64,000 bases of DNA from Chloracidobacterium sp. GTDB lineage: Bacteria > Acidobacteriota > Blastocatellia > Pyrinomonadales > Pyrinomonadaceae. Shown piece by piece: positions 1-7,485 of this stretch. Location of the stretch: positions 358,001 through 422,000 of the forward strand of contig JADJJY010000002.1 of assembly GCA_016706275.1 (NCBI GenBank), read 5' to 3'. Positions within the stretch are counted from its first letter, which is position 1, and each line of letters starts with the position of its first letter. The position numbers and the translations under genes are program-made. The notes under the pieces were generated by a model. It had not been told where the DNA came from, searched no databases, and saw nothing but the letters and a program-made list of their open reading frames with translations.

Positions 1-737
1 CGGATGTCGTACTTCATATGGCCTTCCCAAGCGACGAGATGGCCGGTGTCGACGACGTATTGTTCGCCAGGACGCAGAACGCGGCGGTGGATCGCACCGA
101 ATGACGAGACGAGTAGCAGTCCGGCACCTGATATCTGCAACAGAAATAGGCCTTCGCCGCCAAAGAATGACTTTGCTCCGCCAAATTTTGTATCGACGAC
201 GAGTGAAGTATCACCGGCAAGGTACGAGCTCGACTGGACCATAAAGGTCTGGTTTTGCATCTCGATACCGGCAACGTCGCCGGGTGCTCCGGGGGCAAAT
301 GTGACCTCGCCGGGACCGCCTTTTGCGGTAAATGTCGAGACAAATGCCGACTCGCCGCCGACGGCACGTTTTAGAGCACCAAATACGCCGCCTTTCATCT
401 CAGAGTAAAGTTCGACGTTGGCCGACATTGAGACCATCGCACCTGCTTCGGCGGCGATCGTTTGTTCGGGTTGAAGGTTGACCATCGCGAGGGCAAATGC
501 TCCCTGATGTTTGATCTCCCAAGTGTATCCGCGACCTTGCCCGCGGCCGTCGGCGTCAAAATGGAACGCTCCTCCGGAAGTCGGCGCTGCGGACGGAGGC
601 GGTGATGAAGAAACCGGTGGCTGAGCCGCGACCGGCGGAACCGGATTCGGAATAACGGCATCGGCAAGCGTAAAACCGCACGAGCCGCAAAATTTGGCTC
701 CATCCATCAGATCCACTGTACATTTCGGACAATTCAT
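1..737 (-). CDS. AIM24/TIGR00266-family protein with N-terminal zinc ribbon (3' end beyond window)
   Basis: The reading frame opens with ATG at 737 and runs off the left edge, so the C-terminus is missing. The first 20 residues carry a zinc ribbon (CPKC then CGSCG). A Pro/Ser-rich linker follows, then from about residue 68 a glycine-rich beta domain typical of the AIM24/TIGR00266 family, with segments such as EAGAMVSMS and GGEGLFLLQISG. The biochemical role of the family is unknown. The start overlaps the stop of the upstream LOG gene by four bases (ATGA), so the two are translationally coupled. Family assignment is by recognition of these motifs. Confidence 0.82.
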   Translation of the reverse strand, partial: MNCPKCTVDLMDGAKFCGSCGFTLADAVIPNPVPPVAAQPPVSSSPPPSAAPTSGGAFHFDADGRGQGRGYTWEIKHQGAFALAMVNLQPEQTIAAEAGAMVSMSANVELYSEMKGGVFGALKRAVGGESAFVSTFTAKGGPGEVTFAPGAPGDVAGIEMQNQTFMVQSSSYLAGDTSLVVDTKFGGAKSFFGGEGLFLLQISGAGLLLVSSFGAIHRRVLRPGEQYVVDTGHLVAWEGHMKYDI

Positions 738-1285
738 ACAACAACTCCACTCGATTTAGTAATAATGATCTCCGACGCATCCGCAGCCGTGTCGGCAAAA
801 TCCAAAAAACTCGTGTCCGCGTCGCTCACGACAAGATGCTGTTGCCACGCATCGACGACGGGTTTCCAGCAATCACCGACGAGCACGAGCGGGCGTCTGC
901 CGATAACTCCGGTCGTCAGTTTGTTCCAGACGAGCGAGATCTCAGTAACGGTTCCCATTCCGCCCTTAAATGCAACGAAACCGACAGATCGGGTAATGAG
1001 ATTTTGCAAACGGTCGTAGAAATGGTCGGTCGCGACCTTGTCGGTCAGAAAGCGGTTTGGCTCGTGCTTGAACTGATTCATCACGATGCCAAGCACACGC
1101 CCGCCCGCCTCACGAGCACCGCGCGAGGCGGCCTCCATGATTCCCAGATATCCGCCGGTACAGATGGTAAATCCGGCCTCGGCGAGCCGTCGGCCCATCT
1201 CCTTGGCAGACTGGTATTCGGGCGAAGCTTCTTTACATTTCGCCCCGCCAAATATCGTTACAATTTTTTCAGAATTATCGCTCAC
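734..1285 (-). CDS. LOG-family (TIGR00730-like) Rossmann-fold protein
   Basis: The protein has the two LOG-family signatures. A nucleotide-binding stretch GGYLGIMEA lies near residue 45 and the catalytic-type KGGMGTVTE near residue 110; the usual PGGxGT has Lys here in place of Pro. Characterised members hydrolyse nucleoside 5'-monophosphates or cytokinin ribotides, but for bacterial members like this the substrate is uncertain. I prefer the GTG at 1285 because GGGG lies about seven bases upstream; a TTG at 1297 would add four residues. The stop overlaps the AIM24 gene start by four bases. At about 183 aa it is of normal length. Confidence 0.85.
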   Translation of the reverse strand: MSDNSEKIVTIFGGAKCKEASPEYQSAKEMGRRLAEAGFTICTGGYLGIMEAASRGAREAGGRVLGIVMNQFKHEPNRFLTDKVATDHFYDRLQNLITRSVGFVAFKGGMGTVTEISLVWNKLTTGVIGRRPLVLVGDCWKPVVDAWQQHLVVSDADTSFLDFADTAADASEIIITKSSGVVV

Positions 1286-1332
1286 GTATGACCCCAATTA
1301 TATCCTGATGCCCTAATTTCACAAAAGCGGGT

Positions 1333-2700
1333 TCAAGCCTCAGCTTCTTCGGGCGTGAGATTCCCTGCCTCGTGTATTGCTTTGGCCGAATCAACAAATA
1401 GCAAGATGATACTGCCCACAATGAAAAATACGATCAGCGCGAGTATCGCCGGCCGGTATGAATTAGTAAGTTGAGCGACGAGCCCGAAGACTACCGGCCC
1501 AAGCCACGAAGTCCCGCGTTCCGAGATCTCGTATATCCCAAAAAACGCTGACTCGCGTCCCTCGGGTATCATCTGTGAAAACAATGACCGCGACAGTGCC
1601 TGCGATCCGCCCAACACAAACCCGATCAGGCCGCTCATCACGTAGGCTTGCGTGACAGTATCGAGCCATCCGTACGCATAGATCACGATGCATGACCATA
1701 TCGCGAGAGCTATAAGTATCGCAGTTTTTGTGCTAGTGAAATGGGCGATCCGCTCAAACGTTATCGCCCCGACAAAGGCGACGATCTGTGCGATCAGAAA
1801 CGCTATGAACAGCACCGTGCGCTCGGTCGGCAGCCCTCGTGCAACAAACAGCTCTTGCGACAAAAAAATCGACGATGCCGTGATGACCGTCTGGATACCG
1901 TCGTTATAAAGCAGGTACGCGATGAGAAACAGCAGCGTCTGCTTTAATTTGAACAGCTCTTTGAGCGTGGCTTTCAGTTCGCCAAAGCCCGCGATAACCA
2001 TGTTCTTCCCGGCCGGAGCTTCGCGGGCGGGTTGTCGTCGCTTGAGCAGCAGAAACGTGATGATCGCAAAGCCGCCCCACCACAGCCCCGACGCGAGCAG
2101 ACAAATACGCACCGCAAACTCGACCGTGATACCGAATGCGTCAGCATTCTTTAGAAACAGTAGGTTCGCGACCAGTACGAGGGCTCCGCTCAGATAACCC
2201 GCGGCAAAACCCCAGCTCGAGACCTTATCGCGTTTGTCTTCAGTCGTGATGTCGGGTAGGTACGAGTTGTAAAAGACGACCGCCGCACCAAACCCGAGAT
2301 TTGATATCATCACGAACGCACAGCCCAGCAGGTACAGGTTGCCCTGAATAAAAAACAGCAAACAGCACGCAAAGGCCCCCAAAAAGCAAAAGAACATCAT
2401 GAACGTCTTTTTCAGATGGGTGTAATCAGCGATCGCCCCGAGCACGGGCAAAAAGAAGATCTGTAAAAATACCGACAGCCCAATCGTGTACGCAAACACC
2501 GATTTCGCCGTCACCAGATCATAGCCGCCGATGCTGATAACAACGCCGTTCTCACCCACCGCCGACTGCGCAAGCGTCGTAATATAATCGCCTATCAAAA
2601 CCCCAAGCACGGTGGTCGAAAACACCGAGTTGCCCCAGTCGTACATCAACCAGCCAAAGATCTCGCGGCGATCGTTCTTTTTATCAGTTACAGATGCCAT
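1333..2700 (-). CDS. UMF1/Atg22-type major facilitator transporter
   Basis: This 455-aa polytopic inner-membrane protein has about 12 hydrophobic segments. It starts with the UMF1-family hallmark EIFGWLMYDWGNSVFSTTV and has the large N-terminal exoloop plus the VFYNSYLPDI motif typical of that group. Family members are related to the yeast vacuolar amino-acid effluxer Atg22; bacterial substrates are not established. It is transcribed away from the repeat array that begins about 150 bp upstream. The C-terminus ends in an acidic EEAEA tail. Family assignment is confident, substrate unknown. Confidence 0.88.
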   Translation of the reverse strand: MASVTDKKNDRREIFGWLMYDWGNSVFSTTVLGVLIGDYITTLAQSAVGENGVVISIGGYDLVTAKSVFAYTIGLSVFLQIFFLPVLGAIADYTHLKKTFMMFFCFLGAFACCLLFFIQGNLYLLGCAFVMISNLGFGAAVVFYNSYLPDITTEDKRDKVSSWGFAAGYLSGALVLVANLLFLKNADAFGITVEFAVRICLLASGLWWGGFAIITFLLLKRRQPAREAPAGKNMVIAGFGELKATLKELFKLKQTLLFLIAYLLYNDGIQTVITASSIFLSQELFVARGLPTERTVLFIAFLIAQIVAFVGAITFERIAHFTSTKTAILIALAIWSCIVIYAYGWLDTVTQAYVMSGLIGFVLGGSQALSRSLFSQMIPEGRESAFFGIYEISERGTSWLGPVVFGLVAQLTNSYRPAILALIVFFIVGSIILLFVDSAKAIHEAGNLTPEEAEA

Positions 2701-2782
2701 GTTTTATGTGAATTTAATTCGTGAACTAGATGATTTTGACAATAAGCGACAACCGAGCGAATCGCAAGCCTGCCTTGTCAGT

Positions 2783-2807
2783 ACCACCTGCGTTAGCGGG
2801 TGGGTTC
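2783..2807. repeat. REP-like palindrome, family A copy 1
   Basis: A short hairpin: CCACCTGC, a four-base loop GTTA, then GCGGGTGG, flanked by A on the left and GTTC on the right. The same 25-base element, differing only at two loop bases, recurs on the opposite strand at 46310-46334. Two copies in 64 kb, both intergenic, indicate a dispersed palindromic repeat. This copy lies between the divergent UMF1 gene and the 21-nt array; no T-run follows it on either strand. Confidence 0.7.
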
Positions 2808-2855
2808 AGAAGAGTAAAGGAGTTGTTTAGATAGCATATCGAGCGATCTTGCATG

Positions 2856-3023
2856 TTTACCGAAACGTTGAGGTCACTCAATGAACTGCGCAGATGAGTT
2901 ACCGAAACGAGCAGATGATCTACCGAATCGAGCAGAGCGTTTACCGAAATGCGCAGATCGTTTATTGGATGGGTTAGAACACTTACCGAAGCAGTTCGCG
3001 TGGTTACCGGGAATGTTTGGCGA
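2856..3023. repeat. Array of eight degenerate 21-nt tandem units
   Basis: Eight contiguous 21-base units start at 2856, 2877, 2898, 2919, 2940, 2961, 2982 and 3003. The core resembles TTACCGAAACGNGCAGATGA; units 3-5 are the closest to each other and units 1, 2 and 6-8 are more diverged. Because 21 is a multiple of three, the array stays open on both strands. The plus frame reads LPKRADD-like heptads and the minus frame reads RSARFGK-like heptads. The array ends 90 bp before the start of the downstream gene. This and the family A hairpin are the recognisable content of the gene-free stretch 2701-3113. Confidence 0.8.
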
Positions 3024-3113
3024 AAAAAGTGCTTGTAAAATTAGCGGATCGGGTTTAGGATGATTGCACCGTTTCAAAATCAACTAAATCTAAATAAAGG
3101 AGACAACATCTTT

Positions 3114-3767
3114 ATGCCCACAGCTAGACAGCAGAACATTTTTGATATGTTTGAGGAAACTATCGTTTTTGATACTGAAAACGCGGCGGATTATGCGGCG
3201 ATACCGGATGCGGCGGTGCATTTTGCGACCGTTCAGGCGGCGATCACGGCTCTCGAAGTCTTTTTTGCAGAACAGACCTCGGGCGAATCCGCCGAGGCGA
3301 CGGTGCAAAAGACGGTTTTGCGTGCCGCGATCCGCCGACACATGGTCTCGTATGCCAAGAACGCACGGGCTATCGCGATCGAAAAACCCGGTTTTGACGA
3401 GAATTTTAAGGTGCCGGACAGCGACAACGACAACCTGCTCGTCTCGACGGGCCGGAAGTTCGTCGAAAGTGCGAACAAGAGTGCTGCTGATTTTACTAAG
3501 CTCGGCAAAATGCCCGCCGACGCTGCCGCACTGACCGCAGTTCTCGATGAATTCGAAGCCGCCGACGCTGCCCAGGCCGAAGGCAAACAGGACACCGTCG
3601 GAGCCACAGCCGGTATCGCCGATAAGATCGACGAAGGCATGAACGCCGAAAAATACCTCGACGCCATCATGAGCAACGTCTATCGCGACAACCCGGTAAA
3701 ACGCGCCCAATGGAAAACCGCCAGACACGTAAAACGCGCCCCGCAACCCCCACCACCAACACCGTAA
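3114..3767 (+). CDS. Unrecognised helical protein paired with the 21-nt array
   Basis: I cannot assign this 217-aa protein to a characterised family. It lacks a signal peptide or membrane segment. It is rich in Ala, Asp and Glu and looks almost wholly helical up to residue 200, including AAITALEVFFAEQ and VLRAAIRRHMVSYAKNA. It ends in WKTARHVKRAP followed by a short polyproline tail. The start is set by AAGGAG at 3097-3102, 11 bases before ATG 3114; an upstream in-frame ATG at 3060 has no ribosome site. The array 90 bp upstream probably lies in its leader. My unverified recollection is that similar proteins with this tail follow 21-nt arrays in other genomes. Function unknown. Confidence 0.75.
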   Translation: MPTARQQNIFDMFEETIVFDTENAADYAAIPDAAVHFATVQAAITALEVFFAEQTSGESAEATVQKTVLRAAIRRHMVSYAKNARAIAIEKPGFDENFKVPDSDNDNLLVSTGRKFVESANKSAADFTKLGKMPADAAALTAVLDEFEAADAAQAEGKQDTVGATAGIADKIDEGMNAEKYLDAIMSNVYRDNPVKRAQWKTARHVKRAPQPPPPTP

Positions 3768-3811
3768 GTTAAAACCGTCGTTGATCGTGTCCGAATGTGG
3801 GATACTATCAA

Positions 3812-3841
3812 CGGCGTTTTCATGCGAGGCTTAAAACGCCG
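3812..3841. repeat. Perfect inverted repeat after the array-associated gene
   Basis: Nine-base arms CGGCGTTTT (3812-3820) and AAAACGCCG (3833-3841) enclose a 12-base loop. An overlapping inverted repeat CGTTGAT/ATCAACG lies just upstream, so alternative pairings are possible. The hairpin sits 45 bp after the stop of the array-associated gene. It could act as a terminator, but no T-run follows the stem in the plus direction. Confidence 0.45.
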
Positions 3842-3876
3842 CCCAACACTACCCCGCCTATGGTAACATCCTAAAA

Positions 3877-4737
3877 ATGAAGACACATCGCACAATCGCA
3901 GGCGTGAGCCCAGTCTTATTGATTGCGAGTTTAGTGGTTTTCGCAGCTGGTTTGACGATTTTATATCGGACGGATTTCTTTCGGTTCTCAGTACTTGGCA
4001 ATCAAATGCTAAGAGGTACGGTCTTTTCGTCGGAAGGACGGCCGCTAGGAGAAGCGATGGTAGCGATCGAAGCTGGTTACTATGATGCGCCGGGCAGTCC
4101 CGGACCAATAATTACAAAAACAAATTCAGATGGCACATTTGAGGTAGCGCGTAGAAGTGAATATTACAGACTAACGGTGTGGAAGGAAGGATACGCACCT
4201 AGCGGATGTAATAACCAAATCTGCCTCAACGAAATCCTTGATGTCAGGTTGCGAAAAGTAAAAACCGACGTAGCTATTCCGACTATTGATAAAATTTACG
4301 ACCTGTCAAAAGGTGCGTTTTCATTTCGCATCGGGGCTGCGGTTGATAGCGATGCTTCTGACGCGGACATCATTATCAAAGTTGACCCGACATCACCAAC
4401 CAAAATGATCATTTCAGTTCCTGAAGGAGGTGGTATTGCTCCGACTTCTAATCCAGGGATTCTCGATTTGGATAACACACCTTCCGCACCCGAAAATTAT
4501 GTGAAAGAAATAAGCATAGACAATACAACTCTCGTGGCGTATTTCGTACAAACACGAGACGGGAAATATGCTAAGTTCAGAATTATGCCCGACCTCAATG
4601 AATATTCGAATGGTCAAACTAAGCTTGAATTTACGAGTTGTAGAATAATCTGGGCATTTCAGTCCGACGGGAGTCGAAATCTTGAAACCGTCTCCCCGAC
4701 TAAACCTCCGGCAGTATTTATGTCCGACATTAACTGA
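3877..4737 (+). CDS. Membrane-anchored protein with carboxypeptidase-regulatory-like domain
   Basis: The 286-aa protein begins with one hydrophobic segment (about residues 10-28) acting as a signal anchor. A beta-sandwich follows (about residues 45-110) of the carboxypeptidase-regulatory/CNA-B kind: LRGTVFSSEGRPLGEAMVAI, then TNSDGTFEV. The remaining 170 residues are not recognised; they include a DKIYDLSKGAFSF stretch and are likely extracytoplasmic. There is no convincing ribosome-binding site before ATG 3877. It stands alone between an inverted repeat and the nucleotidyltransferase gene. Function unknown. Confidence 0.72.
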   Translation: MKTHRTIAGVSPVLLIASLVVFAAGLTILYRTDFFRFSVLGNQMLRGTVFSSEGRPLGEAMVAIEAGYYDAPGSPGPIITKTNSDGTFEVARRSEYYRLTVWKEGYAPSGCNNQICLNEILDVRLRKVKTDVAIPTIDKIYDLSKGAFSFRIGAAVDSDASDADIIIKVDPTSPTKMIISVPEGGGIAPTSNPGILDLDNTPSAPENYVKEISIDNTTLVAYFVQTRDGKYAKFRIMPDLNEYSNGQTKLEFTSCRIIWAFQSDGSRNLETVSPTKPPAVFMSDIN

Positions 4738-4944
4738 AAAGGTTCGTTCGTGAAGGAAGGTGTTAGTGGCAGAATGATGGGGTCACGCACCGCGATCTTT
4801 CCGCCGCTCGGATCTGTACTCGAGGACTTCGATCTCGTAAGACACACCGCTTCTTTAATCACGCAAATAACATTCCCAGCCTCAATTTCAGTTTTCCGCC
4901 CATTTTTCATATCATCTAACTTCGTCGCCCGCGACGATTCGCCT

Positions 4945-5943
4945 ATGAAAGCAATGATCCTTGCGGCTGGGTTTGGGACCCGGTTGTTTCCGCTCACCAT
5001 TGACCGCACTAAGCCGGCGATCCCTTTTTTGGGTAAGCCGCTGGTCGGTTATGTCGCGGAGTACGTGGCCCAGTTTGGCATTAAGGACATTGTCGTCAAT
5101 CTGCATCATCAGCCCGAATCGGTGATCGACGCGCTAGGGGATGGCAGCGCGTTTGGCGTGCATATCGACTATACGCGTGAGACGCCGCATATACTCGGGA
5201 CCGCCGGGGCTCTCGACAACGCCCGCGAGTATCTGGCGGACGACACTTTTCTCATCGCCAACGGCAAGATCATCACCGACATCGACATCTCAGCGGCGCT
5301 TGAGACGCACAGGGCGTCCGGCGCGGTCGCGACAATGGTGCTAAAGCCAAACGCGAAACGCGAGCGGTTTACCATCGTGGATACCGAGGACGGGTTTGTG
5401 ACGGGGTTTGGCGACGACGCGACGCCGGTGACCGAGGCTGAACTGCGTGACATCGAGCACGACATCGTGACGCCGTTGATGTTCACGGGCATACATATCA
5501 TGGAGCCGCGGGTTTTCGATTACATACCGCGCGGGGTCTATTCGGACATCGTGCCGACGTTTTACAACCCGGCTCTGCTCAAGGGCGAAAAGATCGCCGC
5601 TCATGTGACGGACGCGAACTGGTTTGAACTATCGACGATACCGCGCTATCTCGATATCAGCCTCGCGATGATGAAAGTCGGCGATGTCCATTTTGGACGC
5701 AACTGCCAGATGACCGGTGCCGCAAGCCTTAAGGATTCCGTGATCTGGGACGACGTGACCATAGGAGACGGAGCGACGCTCTACCGCACCATCGTCGCAG
5801 ACGGCGTGACGATCGAACCCGGCGAGCATTTCGAAAACGCCGCCATCGTCCGAGCCGACATGGTCCGCAGCTGCTCCGAAATACCCGCAAAAGCCCTAAA
5901 AGGCTATGTGCAGGGTGATAATTATATCGTGCCGTTGAATTAG
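4945..5943 (+). CDS. Sugar-1-phosphate nucleotidyltransferase (MurU/mannose-1-P guanylyltransferase-like)
   Basis: The N-terminus carries the nucleotidyltransferase signature LAAGFGTRLFPLT followed by KPAIPFLGKP. The C-terminal third has left-handed beta-helix hexapeptides (VIWDDVTIGDGATL). It transfers a nucleotidyl group from NTP to a sugar 1-phosphate in the cytoplasm. ATG 4945 is chosen because the family motif begins at the second residue; the frame is open further upstream but the extra sequence has no family resemblance. The next gene is AmgK-like, the arrangement of the MurNAc-recycling pair amgK-murU, so UDP-MurNAc synthesis is plausible. Classical MurU lacks the beta-helix tail, so GDP-mannose or another product is also possible. 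Confidence 0.85.
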   Translation: MKAMILAAGFGTRLFPLTIDRTKPAIPFLGKPLVGYVAEYVAQFGIKDIVVNLHHQPESVIDALGDGSAFGVHIDYTRETPHILGTAGALDNAREYLADDTFLIANGKIITDIDISAALETHRASGAVATMVLKPNAKRERFTIVDTEDGFVTGFGDDATPVTEAELRDIEHDIVTPLMFTGIHIMEPRVFDYIPRGVYSDIVPTFYNPALLKGEKIAAHVTDANWFELSTIPRYLDISLAMMKVGDVHFGRNCQMTGAASLKDSVIWDDVTIGDGATLYRTIVADGVTIEPGEHFENAAIVRADMVRSCSEIPAKALKGYVQGDNYIVPLN

Positions 5944-5949
5944 TTCATG

Positions 5950-6017
5950 TTCCGTGTCGTTCCGTGTTTTCCGTGGTTTGGCTTTTTTGACCACGGAATG
6001 CATGTAACGACACGGAA
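5950..6017. repeat. Nested palindromic repeat (CACGGAA type)
   Basis: Outer 12-base arms TTCCGTGTCGTT (5950-5961) and AACGACACGGAA (6006-6017) are perfectly complementary. Inner arms TTCCGTGGT (5969-5977) and ACCACGGAA (5990-5998) form a second stem around a T-rich loop. The element fills the space between the nucleotidyltransferase and kinase genes. It resembles the CACGAA palindromes at 14140 and 17773. Confidence 0.65.
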
Positions 6018-6035
6018 AAAGAAAAGAGAGAATAT

Positions 6036-7046
6036 TTGAGTAGTTCTACCGACAGATTAAATTCATTTCTTGCGGCTCGTAACGAGTCGACGGAAGTTCA
6101 ATTGCTAACCGCCGATGCTTCGACGCGTGAGTATTTTCGGATCCCTTGGAACGGCGAGACGGCGATCGCGTGCGTTTATCCTGAGCCGTTTGACGCGGCA
6201 GAGCAAAATTATCTCGACGTAACGCGGCTGTTTCTCGCCGCCGGACTGCCGGTCGCGGAGGTTTTTGACGTGGATGGTGCGCTTGGCGTGATCGTCGAAG
6301 AAGACCTTGGCGATACGATCTTGCGTGACGTTTTAGGGGCGGGTGCAACAGAAGACAATGCCCGTTTGCGAAACGAAGCGATGGCGCTCATTGCCCGCAT
6401 CCAGGCGACGACCGCAAAAGCCGCGGAGATGCAGTCGGTCGCGTCAACGCTAAAATTTGACACTGAAAAGCTGCTGTGGGAGCTCAACTATTTTAAGACG
6501 CATTACTTTACGACGTATCTTGGCCGGCCTTTGTCGGCGGAGGACGATGCGGCGTTGACGGAAGAGTTTGAGGAGCTGGCGGGAGAGCTTGAGGGCTACG
6601 CGTCGGTGTTGTGCCACCGCGATTTTCACACGGCAAATCTGATGCTCGACGGCAAAAGCCGTATGCGGATCATCGACCATCAGGACGCTCGCATCGGTTC
6701 GCCCGCATACGACCTCGTTTCTCTATTGCTCGACCGCATTACCGAACTGCCGTCACGTGACTGGCTCGCCGAACAGAGAAGATATTTTCTCAAGGTCCGT
6801 GTCACGCTCGGGTTAGGACGGCTTGACGAAGAGGAGTTCGCACAGGAGTTTCGTTTGCAAACGATACAACGCTGTCTGAAAGCCGCAGGGACTTTCTCTT
6901 TTCAATCCGCGACACGCGGCAAGACTTGCTTTATCCCCTTTATCGAACCGATGTTTCGCATCTCGATACGCGGAGCCGAAAGCCTAGGCCGCTTCCCCGC
7001 CATTCGCCGCATCATCGGCCGCGAGGTCGGAGCGTCACAAGCGTAA
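6036..7046 (+). CDS. amgK: AmgK-like sugar kinase (aminoglycoside phosphotransferase fold)
   Basis: The protein, 336 aa, has the APH-fold kinase residues: the catalytic loop CHRDFHTANLML near residue 193 and the metal-binding IDHQDARIGSPAYDLVSLL near residue 212. AmgK phosphorylates the anomeric carbon of MurNAc or GlcNAc in cell-wall recycling, feeding MurU. The start is TTG at 6036, placed after AGAGAG. It follows the nucleotidyltransferase by about 90 bp filled by a palindromic repeat. Its 3' end overlaps the convergent DUF6526-like gene by 12 bp. The AmgK assignment rests on family resemblance plus gene pairing; another small-molecule kinase is possible. Confidence 0.75.
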   Translation: MSSSTDRLNSFLAARNESTEVQLLTADASTREYFRIPWNGETAIACVYPEPFDAAEQNYLDVTRLFLAAGLPVAEVFDVDGALGVIVEEDLGDTILRDVLGAGATEDNARLRNEAMALIARIQATTAKAAEMQSVASTLKFDTEKLLWELNYFKTHYFTTYLGRPLSAEDDAALTEEFEELAGELEGYASVLCHRDFHTANLMLDGKSRMRIIDHQDARIGSPAYDLVSLLLDRITELPSRDWLAEQRRYFLKVRVTLGLGRLDEEEFAQEFRLQTIQRCLKAAGTFSFQSATRGKTCFIPFIEPMFRISIRGAESLGRFPAIRRIIGREVGASQA

Positions 7047-7466
7047 ATAGTCTGCCCGCCAGTCCTTGATCGCCTGTTTGATCTCTTTGGTGCTCGCAAA
7101 TTCGCCGTTGAGCGTCCGCTCGACAAGACCCGCGAGTTCTGCATCAGACGCAAACCGCAACGCAATGATCTGTCCGACCCGCAAGTTTGAGGCTTTCGCG
7201 GCCAGCTCCGGCGTGAGCAGTTCCTTATATCGAAGACGCTCTTCGAGCCTGATAAGACGATCCTGCGCCTTTAATGCCTGCAGCCGAGCGGAGATCGCGA
7301 GCAGTATCAGCGCGACCCCGAGCAACGTCCAAAAGCCGAGTGCATAGCTCGGAGCCATAATGAAGCGAACGAGGTGCGATAAGAAATTGAGAACCAGTAA
7401 CGGTTGTACGACGAAGTGGAAAAGTTGATTCCATCGCGTGTGATTCGAATAATTTTGTTCGGCCAT
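7035..7466 (-). CDS. DUF6526-like small membrane protein
   Basis: This 143-aa protein starts with a soluble N-terminus (MAEQNYSNHTRWNQLFHF). Two hydrophobic segments follow (about residues 18-38 and 45-65), then a charged helical C-terminus (LIRLEERLRYKELL), as in the DUF6526 family of unknown function. ATG 7466 is chosen because AGGAG lies about 11 bases upstream; the frame is open further but only through the ABC transporter gene. It follows that gene by 19 bp and is probably co-transcribed with it. Its end overlaps the convergent kinase gene. Confidence 0.8.
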   Translation of the reverse strand: MAEQNYSNHTRWNQLFHFVVQPLLVLNFLSHLVRFIMAPSYALGFWTLLGVALILLAISARLQALKAQDRLIRLEERLRYKELLTPELAAKASNLRVGQIIALRFASDAELAGLVERTLNGEFASTKEIKQAIKDWRADYLRL

Positions 7467-7485
7467 AAAGGGGAAAGTCTCCTGT

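Noticed and set aside
2881..3063. Plus-strand reading frame across the 21-nt array (60 codons)
   Set aside because: The frame is open because the repeat period is a multiple of three. A frame on the opposite strand is equally open, no ribosome site precedes its ATG, and the composition follows the repeat.
3090..3746. Antisense frame covering the array-associated protein
   Set aside because: The plus frame has a strong Shine-Dalgarno and balanced composition; the antisense frame has none.
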